NCBI GenBank assembly: GCA_017303855.1
Contig: JAFLBL010000024.1
Location: forward strand, 1 to 46,931
DNA from: Chitinophagales bacterium
Lineage (GTDB): Bacteria > Bacteroidota > Bacteroidia > Chitinophagales > Chitinophagaceae
Length of the DNA: 46,931 bases
Direction of reading: 5' to 3'
The translations under genes were made by a program, and so were the position numbers. This document shows, in pieces, positions 40,694 through 46,931 of this stretch. Under the pieces are notes generated by a model. It worked only from the letters and a program-made list of their open reading frames with translations, searched no databases and was not told the origin of the DNA. Each line of letters opens with the position of its first letter. The stretch's first letter is position 1.

Positions 40694-42667
40694 ATGCTCG
40701 CAGGATTTCAGAATGTGACTTTTGAGTTTGGTGCCCGTGTAATTGTGGACGAGGCCACCTGGCATATACAGCCGGGTGAACGTATCGGCCTGATCGGCTA
40801 TAACGGTACGGGTAAATCCACCCTGCTGAAGTTATTGGTGGGTCAATACCAGCCTTCCGCCGGAACGGTGGAAAGAAGCCGGACAACTTCTATCGGGTAT
40901 CTGCACCAGGACCTGTTGAGTTTTGATACAGAAGAGTCAATTCTGCAGGTAGCCCTGGGGGCATTTGAACGGGTATTACAACTGGAAAAGGAAATTGAGG
41001 AGCTGGGGCATGAACTGGAAAGAACCGGGGATGAAAAAACCCTGCATGAATACAGTGACCGGCTCCACGAAATGGATACACTGGACGGGTATAATATTCA
41101 TCATAAAACCGAGGAAGTACTCCAGGGACTGGGGTTTGCCAATGCTGACCTGCAGCGCCCTTATAAAGAATTCAGCGGGGGATGGCGGATGCGGGTACTC
41201 CTGGCCAAAATGATCCTGCAACAACCCGATCTGCTGCTGATGGATGAGCCGACCAACCACCTTGACCTGCCTTCTATTGAGTGGCTGGAAAAATACCTGA
41301 TCCATTACCAGGGTTCCGTGGTTATTGTCAGTCATGATAAATACTTCCTGAACCGGATGGTAACCAAGATTGTGGAAGTATACCAGCAACAACTGCATAT
41401 CTACACCGGCAATTATGATTATTACGAAAAGGAGAAAGCCATCCGGGTGGAAATGCAGCAGAAAGCCTACGAAAATCAACAGGATTATATCCGGCAGAAT
41501 GAACGGCTGGTGGAACGGTTCCGGGCCAAAGCCAGTAAAGCGGCTATGGCGCAGAGTATTATGAAGAAACTGGATAAACTGGACCGGATTGAAGAAGCGG
41601 AAATTGAACGACCGGATATACGGATCAATTTCAGGGTGGATAAACAACCCGGAAAAGTACTGGTGGAACTGCATAATGTGTCAAAAGCTTACGGAGACAA
41701 TGTTATTATCCATAACAGTTCAGTGGAAATCGACCGTGGCGATAAAATCGCGCTGATCGGAGCCAATGGTAAGGGGAAGTCCACCCTGCTCCGGATTATA
41801 GCCGGCGTGGAACAATTTTCCCAGGGAGAAAGGAAATGGGGCCATAATGTGGAAGAAAGTTTTTATGCCCAGCATCAGCTTGAAGCCCTCAATATCAACA
41901 ATACGATTCTGGATGAAATGAAGGAATGCGGCAGCCAGATGACTGAACTGGAATTACGCGGTTTGCTGGGTTGCTTTCTGTTTAGCGGGGATGATGCGGA
42001 TAAAAAAATCCGGATACTGAGCGGAGGTGAAAAAGCGCGGGTGGCGCTGGCAAAGGTAATTGTCAGCAAAGCCAACTTCCTGATGCTGGATGAACCAACG
42101 AACCACCTTGATATGCATAGTTGCGACCTGCTGATTGAATCGCTGAACAGGTACCAGGGCAGCATTATCCTGGTTAGTCATGACCGTTATTTCGTATCAA
42201 AAACCGCGAATAAGATCTGGGAAATTGTGGATCATGACATCAAGGAATTTAAAGGAGGTTATGAAGAATGGGTGGCCTGGAAAGAGAGAATGGCCAAACA
42301 GGAGATGGAGAATAAAAAGCAGGAAAAAAACACGGAACCCGTCAGACAGACTGAGGTAAAAAAAGTTACCACTCCTCCACCCCCGAAAGTGACCGAAAAA
42401 CCGGTCCAGGGAACTGCTATCGACAAGGATAAGAAAAAAGAATTACAACGCCTGCAAAAGCAGTTTCAGCACCTGGAAGAACAGATAGCCGGGCTGAATA
42501 CCCGAAAGTCGGAACTGGAAGCCTCCTTGTCGGATCCGGCAACCTATTCCGATAAAAACAGGTTTGTGGAAGCGGAAACCGCGTACAAAAAAGCAGAACA
42601 GGAACTTGCTTCATTAAACAAACAATATGAGCAGCTTTTTGAAAAAATAATGGAACTCGAAAGCTGA
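40694..42667 (+). CDS. ABC-F family ATPase
   Basis: A 657-residue cytoplasmic protein with two ABC ATPase domains and no membrane helices. Domain 1: Walker A GYNGTGKST at residues 35-43, signature FSGGWRMRVLLAK, Walker B LLLMDEPTNHLD. Domain 2: GANGKGKSTLL, LSGGEKARVALAK, FLMLDEPTNHLD. An arm/linker rich in charged helices separates them (RVEMQQKAYENQQDYIRQNE), and the C-terminus (about 560-657) is a coiled coil after a Pro-rich hinge, as in Uup/YfmR. ABC-F proteins act on the ribosome to relieve stalls or resist antibiotics; the C-terminal coil points to the Uup-like group. Single gene. Confidence 0.94.
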   Translation: MLAGFQNVTFEFGARVIVDEATWHIQPGERIGLIGYNGTGKSTLLKLLVGQYQPSAGTVERSRTTSIGYLHQDLLSFDTEESILQVALGAFERVLQLEKEIEELGHELERTGDEKTLHEYSDRLHEMDTLDGYNIHHKTEEVLQGLGFANADLQRPYKEFSGGWRMRVLLAKMILQQPDLLLMDEPTNHLDLPSIEWLEKYLIHYQGSVVIVSHDKYFLNRMVTKIVEVYQQQLHIYTGNYDYYEKEKAIRVEMQQKAYENQQDYIRQNERLVERFRAKASKAAMAQSIMKKLDKLDRIEEAEIERPDIRINFRVDKQPGKVLVELHNVSKAYGDNVIIHNSSVEIDRGDKIALIGANGKGKSTLLRIIAGVEQFSQGERKWGHNVEESFYAQHQLEALNINNTILDEMKECGSQMTELELRGLLGCFLFSGDDADKKIRILSGGEKARVALAKVIVSKANFLMLDEPTNHLDMHSCDLLIESLNRYQGSIILVSHDRYFVSKTANKIWEIVDHDIKEFKGGYEEWVAWKERMAKQEMENKKQEKNTEPVRQTEVKKVTTPPPPKVTEKPVQGTAIDKDKKKELQRLQKQFQHLEEQIAGLNTRKSELEASLSDPATYSDKNRFVEAETAYKKAEQELASLNKQYEQLFEKIMELES

Positions 42668-42705
42668 CCCTTTGCAGGGTGCATAATTTATTTTCGGCAG
42701 TCGCT

Positions 42706-42735
42706 GGTTTTGTTGTACTTTATAGTACTCAAACC
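42706..42735. repeat. Short inverted repeat before the secreted TPR gene
   Basis: GGTTT and GTACT on the left pair with AGTAC and AAACC on the right, with unequal spacers and a 4-base centre TTAT. It covers the region just before the ATG at 42743 and could be an operator or a leader hairpin; no assigned regulator. Confidence 0.4.
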
Positions 42736-42742
42736 AACGACC

Positions 42743-44485
42743 ATGAAGTCTACATTGCTTATGCTGACTATATTGGCATTTGTTACAGCCGCACTTGCCT
42801 TTTCCTTTACAGACAGCAGCAAATCCTTTCCTTTACATAGTTCAGGACCGCAACCGTCCTTACGCGTGATCCGTTGCAGCCCGGATTGGGAGGCAATCAG
42901 TCAATGGCTGGAAGAGACGGATATTCCCCCGATACCAGGTGCCGGCAATTACCAATGGGAAATCAGCAGCAATAATGACAGTGCCCGGTTTTATTTTAAC
43001 CAGGGCATCAATATGTATTACAGTTTTCACATAATCGAATCAATGGCTTCTTTTAAAAAGGCAGCCCGGTTTGATCCGGAATGTGCCATAATATATTGGG
43101 CACAGGCACTCGCGTATGGCCCCAATATCAATGACATGGGCTATGCCGCGTCACCTGATGCGCTGGACGCAGTACGCCTGGCACAAAAAAATACGGGTTC
43201 GGCTACGGCACTTGAAAAAGCACTGATTGATGTAATGAGTATACGTTATACGGCTGATTCCGCCGATATTAACCGTAAAGAACTGAATGAAAAATATACC
43301 GCTGGAATGGCCGGGCTTTATCAACAGTTTCCTGAACAGGCGGATGTGGCCGCCTTATACGCTGATGCCATGATGCTGGAACATCCATGGAATTTATGGC
43401 TCCCTGATGGTAGTCCGCAACCTTGGACACCACGTATCCGGGAGGTGCTGGAAAAAGCATTGGCATCCACACCGGGAAATCCGGGGTTGAATCACTACTA
43501 TATTCATGTGATGGAACCATCCCCATTTGCAGCAAAAGCATTACCCAGTGCTGACCGGTTGGGAAAACTTACACCCGGCTTATCGCATACCGTTCATATG
43601 CCTTCTCATATATACCTGCGAACGGGTGACTATAACAAAGGAGTACTTGTGAATGAAATGGCAGTATCCAGTTATAAGCAAAGCATTTCCTTATTTGCCC
43701 CGGTTACCGGAGCTGATTTTCTGTATAGTATTCATAACCTGCATATGCAGGTCAACAGCGCAATGATGGCCGGAAGACAGGCCAGCGCCACAGCATCTGC
43801 GGCGGAACTTGTAGAAAGCATACCGGCGGGGTACCTTGAATTTCCGGGTGCATTGGGCAATGTTATTCAGTATATCTATATGACACCGGTATTAAACGAT
43901 ATCCGCTTTGGCCAATGGAACGCATTATTAAAAAGGAAAGCACCTCCGGAAAATCAAACCTACAGTCGCATTCTCTGGCATTTTGGCCAGGGTATGGCTT
44001 TTGTAAAGAGCCGGAAAATAAAGGAGGCCCGAAACGCATTGTCAGAAATGCACCGGCTTGCAAAAGATACTGTTTTAGAGTTGCCTTTTAGCCCGTTTTC
44101 TCCGGCTATTGACGGGGTACGTATTGCCTGTGATTTACTGAGCGGCACTATCCTTCAGGAGGAAAAAAAACCGGCAGCGGCGATAGCTGCATTCCGTTCC
44201 GCTGTAAAAACGGAAATGCAAATGGTGTATAATGAGCCCCGCGACTGGTTGCTGAATCCAAGACATTATCTGGCGGATGCATATCTTAAAGCAGGACGAA
44301 CCGATGAAGCCATAGAAATTCTGGAAGATGACCTTGCAGTAAATAATGAAAATGGCTGGGCTTTGTTTGGTTACTGGCAGGCACTGAATTCAAGGCATGA
44401 AACCAGGAAAGCGGCTGCCATGAAAGAAAGGTTTGGGAAAGCCTTCAGCCAGTCGGATATTAAACTGACATCAACCGTTTTTTGA
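42743..44485 (+). CDS. Exported tetratricopeptide repeat protein with His-rich motifs
   Basis: A 580-residue protein from the ATG at 42743; a TTG 11 codons earlier lies inside an inverted repeat and is less likely. A signal peptide (MKSTLLMLTILAFVTAALAFSF) is followed by TPR helices, such as MYYSFHIIESMASFKKAARFD split over two helices, then SAAELVESIPAGYLEF, and ADAYLKAGRTDEAIEIL near the end. Between them are HYYIH (residues 251-255) and HMPSH (285-289), strongly suggestive of a metal site. The family occurs in Bacteroidota without a known role. Its stop abuts the stop of the next gene. Confidence 0.8.
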   Translation: MKSTLLMLTILAFVTAALAFSFTDSSKSFPLHSSGPQPSLRVIRCSPDWEAISQWLEETDIPPIPGAGNYQWEISSNNDSARFYFNQGINMYYSFHIIESMASFKKAARFDPECAIIYWAQALAYGPNINDMGYAASPDALDAVRLAQKNTGSATALEKALIDVMSIRYTADSADINRKELNEKYTAGMAGLYQQFPEQADVAALYADAMMLEHPWNLWLPDGSPQPWTPRIREVLEKALASTPGNPGLNHYYIHVMEPSPFAAKALPSADRLGKLTPGLSHTVHMPSHIYLRTGDYNKGVLVNEMAVSSYKQSISLFAPVTGADFLYSIHNLHMQVNSAMMAGRQASATASAAELVESIPAGYLEFPGALGNVIQYIYMTPVLNDIRFGQWNALLKRKAPPENQTYSRILWHFGQGMAFVKSRKIKEARNALSEMHRLAKDTVLELPFSPFSPAIDGVRIACDLLSGTILQEEKKPAAAIAAFRSAVKTEMQMVYNEPRDWLLNPRHYLADAYLKAGRTDEAIEILEDDLAVNNENGWALFGYWQALNSRHETRKAAAMKERFGKAFSQSDIKLTSTVF

Positions 44486-45586
44486 TCAGGTCGTCCGTGC
44501 TTTTACAAAATCACTGACCAGGTAACTGACCAGCTTGCCACTGCTGCTGTCTGTGCGGCCGTCTGCAAGACGGGATGCTCCTTCACATATATATAAATAA
44601 GCGGGTTTGCAGTCGGCTGCGGCAAAGGACACAAATTTACGGGCATGTACAGGGGTAACGCCTACCGGTGTCATGGCACTGCTGAGTGTATGCTGAATGG
44701 CATCCAGATCCACATCAATACCCGTCAGTGTATCTTCCGTGAAACCGGTTGCATGGGCCACCGCCTGCAGGAAAGTCCGTTTATCATGTACAAAAATGTC
44801 TTCAAAAGTGATACAGTCAATAAAAGGATTATTGACAATATCCACCCAACTGTTCTGGGGTATATAATTTTCATGCAGTCCAATCACACAATATTTTTGC
44901 AGGTAGCCGTCTTCTTCCGCATAACGGAAGGCATTTCCACTGTGTCTTCCTTCCATTGGCCGGTAATCAGCATGTGCATCCAAGTTGATACAATTGATCT
45001 GTGCCAGCGGGGTCACCCCGGCTTTATGCCAACCTTTGGCTGCACCTTTGATCAGCGGGTACGAATTATTATGCCCGCCTCCTATCACAATAGGAATTTT
45101 CTTTAAGGAGGTAATGATCTTCACCAGCGTTTCCACTTCATCATCCACGGTATGCAAGGCATGGCGGTAAGCTTCTATTTTTTCATCTTCACTACGGGCT
45201 GTGGTATCAATCAGGTATTGAATATCACCAAAATCAAAATGGCCGATGAGTAATACATCGCCGCCATCAAAAAAATCGCTGCTCTGTATATTCAGGATAC
45301 TTTGTAAAAAAGGTATCCATAACGTATCAGCACCACCCAAACCAAAATTTCCCTTGGCACCGAGATCTTCGGGAATGCCGAACAATACATATTTCGCAGT
45401 GGAGGCGGCTAATGATGCTTCAATTGCCGTGGGATCGTTGATGACCTGCAGCCGTTCCCCGAGTTTGGTTTCAAAACGACGGATACGGGTCAGCGACAAT
45501 ATATCCTGTTTGTTATAGATCTTCAGGTGCTGCATCACATTCGGTTTCGGTTCGCTGACAGGAACCTTAGTTTCCAATTTTTCCAT
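44486..45586 (-). CDS. hutG: Formimidoylglutamase-like protein of the arginase family
   Basis: A 366-residue enzyme from the ATG at 45586; the TTG two codons up is unlikely. The arginase-fold manganese sites are visible: GGGHNNSYPL, INLDAHADYRPMEGRHSGNAF (Asp-x-His-x-Asp) and GIDVDLDAIQ. The neighbour is FTCD, which acts on formimidoyl-glutamate, so cleavage of that compound to glutamate and formamide is the best guess. Other ureohydrolase activities cannot be ruled out. It starts 20 bases inside the 3' end of the FTCD gene, a sign of coupled translation. Confidence 0.85.
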   Translation of the reverse strand: MEKLETKVPVSEPKPNVMQHLKIYNKQDILSLTRIRRFETKLGERLQVINDPTAIEASLAASTAKYVLFGIPEDLGAKGNFGLGGADTLWIPFLQSILNIQSSDFFDGGDVLLIGHFDFGDIQYLIDTTARSEDEKIEAYRHALHTVDDEVETLVKIITSLKKIPIVIGGGHNNSYPLIKGAAKGWHKAGVTPLAQINCINLDAHADYRPMEGRHSGNAFRYAEEDGYLQKYCVIGLHENYIPQNSWVDIVNNPFIDCITFEDIFVHDKRTFLQAVAHATGFTEDTLTGIDVDLDAIQHTLSSAMTPVGVTPVHARKFVSFAAADCKPAYLYICEGASRLADGRTDSSSGKLVSYLVSDFVKARTT

Positions 45587-46931
45587 TGACAACGTTTATA
45601 ATTTCGGATTCTAAAGCTATGGTTTTGTTCTCAATTTCCCTGCCACGGCTGAGGATGTCGGCCACAAATTCCTTATCATCATAACCGGCGGCATTGATCC
45701 GCACATTCATAAATGCTCCCATGACCGAACTTCTTGCACAAAGAGCCCCGACACCGGCATCCGATACGGAATTCGGGTTGCCCGTTTCGGCCATCGCTTT
45801 GATGACTTCCATACTGCCATAAGCCAACTCCATCACTTTGAACGGTATCTCGATGGCAAACTTAGTGGCTTCCCGGATAGCTTTGGTACGGGCTGCTTTT
45901 TCAGCGTCGGTTGATTTGGGCAGACCGAAGGCCGTCATGATCTGGTTAAAAGCATTGGTATCCTGGTCAACCAGCCGGAGCAATTCGGTCTTGTACTGCT
46001 CTCCTTTTTCGGCCCAGTTACTGAATTCTTCCCAGCGTTCATCCCAGCCTTTTTTATGGGAAGAAAGATTGGCCACCATCGTGGCTAATGCAGCTCCGAG
46101 TGAACCGACATAGGCGGCAATCGAACCTCCACCGGGTGCCGGGCTTTCACTGGCCGTCTCATCAGCAAAAGCAGTTAAAGGCATGCTTACCAGTTTGCTG
46201 GCAGATTTGCCTGCTAATAAATATTCGATAATTCTTTCCTCCGGTTTAAAAGACCCGAGCTCATCAAGTCCCATGGATTTCACGGCGATCTTGATCAGTT
46301 CTTTCTCCGAAACCCCGGTAGAACGTTGTTGCTTTTTGAGAAAATACTTGCCGGCATCGGTCAGCGATTTTAACGGCACCAGGCCTACCAGTTCACTGCC
46401 GGTTACACGAATGCCACGGGCATCCGCTTTTTTGCAAACCTCGTCGAAAGCAATATGCACCGGGGTGATATTGATATTCGTAAGGTTCATCGATATCTGG
46501 GCAATGCCGTATTCCCCAATATACCAGCCGATCGCTTTTACCGATTTCAACGTGCCGGGAACCGTTTCCATTTCTCCGTTTTCCTTTTTTAGTTTTCTCC
46601 CGGCTTCCCTTACATCAAAGGCAATGGCATTGGCTCTTCTTGTTGAAGTGGTATTGAGGTTGATATTATAGGCCACGAGAAAATCCCGGGCACCAATCAC
46701 GGTACCACCTCTTTTCGCATCAAATTCTGAAGGACCAAAATCGGGTTTCCATTCCGGTTGTTTGATCTTTTTGAAAAAACCTTCGTATTCACCGGCACGG
46801 ATCACCGAGAGGTTGTTTCTTTCTTTATTCGGTTGTGCCGCTTCATAGAGGTAAACAGGTATCGCTAATTCTTCTCCTACCCGTTTGGCCAAACGCTGCG
46901 CAAATGCTGCTGTTTCTTCCATGGAAATATT
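45567..46931 (-). CDS. ftcD: Formimidoyltransferase-cyclodeaminase, missing its N-terminus (runs off the window)
   Basis: The last 454 residues of the bifunctional histidine-breakdown enzyme; the first 100 or so residues lie right of the window, because the frame stays open to the edge and reads NISMEETAAFAQRL, an internal block of the family. Visible: the end of the first formimidoyltransferase subdomain (NNLSVIRAGEYEGF), the second one (NINLNTTSTRRANAIAFDVRE), and the cyclodeaminase domain from about residue 240 (SPAPGGGSIAAYVGSLGAALATM). It transfers the formimidoyl group to tetrahydrofolate and releases ammonia. It overlaps the hutG gene by 20 bases. Confidence 0.93.
   Translation of the reverse strand, partial: NISMEETAAFAQRLAKRVGEELAIPVYLYEAAQPNKERNNLSVIRAGEYEGFFKKIKQPEWKPDFGPSEFDAKRGGTVIGARDFLVAYNINLNTTSTRRANAIAFDVREAGRKLKKENGEMETVPGTLKSVKAIGWYIGEYGIAQISMNLTNINITPVHIAFDEVCKKADARGIRVTGSELVGLVPLKSLTDAGKYFLKKQQRSTGVSEKELIKIAVKSMGLDELGSFKPEERIIEYLLAGKSASKLVSMPLTAFADETASESPAPGGGSIAAYVGSLGAALATMVANLSSHKKGWDERWEEFSNWAEKGEQYKTELLRLVDQDTNAFNQIMTAFGLPKSTDAEKAARTKAIREATKFAIEIPFKVMELAYGSMEVIKAMAETGNPNSVSDAGVGALCARSSVMGAFMNVRINAAGYDDKEFVADILSRGREIENKTIALESEIINVVNGKIGN

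Noticed and set aside
40976..41674. 232-residue minus-strand frame opposite the ABC-F gene
   Set aside because: It lies fully inside a strongly conserved coding region on the other strand, and its translation (repeated Phe, His, Ile, Leu) is typical of an antisense shadow.

Overview
This 46.9-kb window is chromosomal DNA of a Bacteroidota bacterium, most likely of the Chitinophagaceae type. The evidence is direct: repeated TAnnTTTG -7 promoter boxes with little Shine-Dalgarno signal, DUF6089 outer-membrane proteins, a DUF5117-type secreted metzincin, a BT_3928-family protein, a TonB receptor with a carboxypeptidase-regulatory-like N-domain, and many Lipobox or Sec signal peptides. The placement at family level is inference. 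I see no tRNA or rRNA gene, insertion sequence, prophage, CRISPR array or recognisable defence island. It is mostly a housekeeping region.

Layout. 1-654: 5' end of gyrA. 974-5029: an outer-membrane beta-barrel protein, a saccharopine dehydrogenase-like reductase tail-to-tail with a sirtuin, a small anchored protein and an EVE protein. 5088-8036: a compact minus-strand run of pdhA, a membrane-anchored TPR protein, ribH and a LutA-like Fe-S protein. 8188-9677: recF and a DUF721/DciA-like protein. 9710-13062: a CBS protein, an orphan OppB-type permease, a BT_3928 protein and a duplicated DUF1599 protein, divergent from folP. 14273-16840: an FKBP lipoprotein behind nrnA, divergent from ndk across a long inverted repeat. 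16920-21491: DUF2141, TraB/GumN, an ATP-grasp protein and a large UbiD decarboxylase. 21558-23393: two tandem DUF6089 proteins. 23497-27285: dipeptide epimerase and malQ with CBM20 domains. 27416-28664: three plus-strand membrane-protein genes.

28854-35806 carries translation genes in the order thrS-infC-(metalloprotease)-rpmI-rplT, so the usual thrS-infC-rpmI-rplT cluster is split by an unrelated secreted protease that has its own candidate promoter and terminator. 35891-37953 holds two tandem secreted paralogues of unknown function. 38178-42667 holds a TonB-dependent receptor divergent from an ABC-F ATPase. 42743-44485 is a secreted TPR protein. The right edge holds a formimidoylglutamase-like gene overlapping the 3' end of a formimidoyltransferase-cyclodeaminase gene that runs off the window (histidine breakdown).

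No clearly new multi-gene system is visible. The best leads are the 33-bp inverted repeat between nrnA and ndk, the split translation cluster with a structured rpmI leader, a dispersed ATGAGTAATCAG repeat that forms the end of one gene, the cysteine-free sirtuin, and the tandem secreted paralogues. Start codons were re-chosen where the longest open frame was implausible; malQ and one DUF6089 gene appear to start with GTG.
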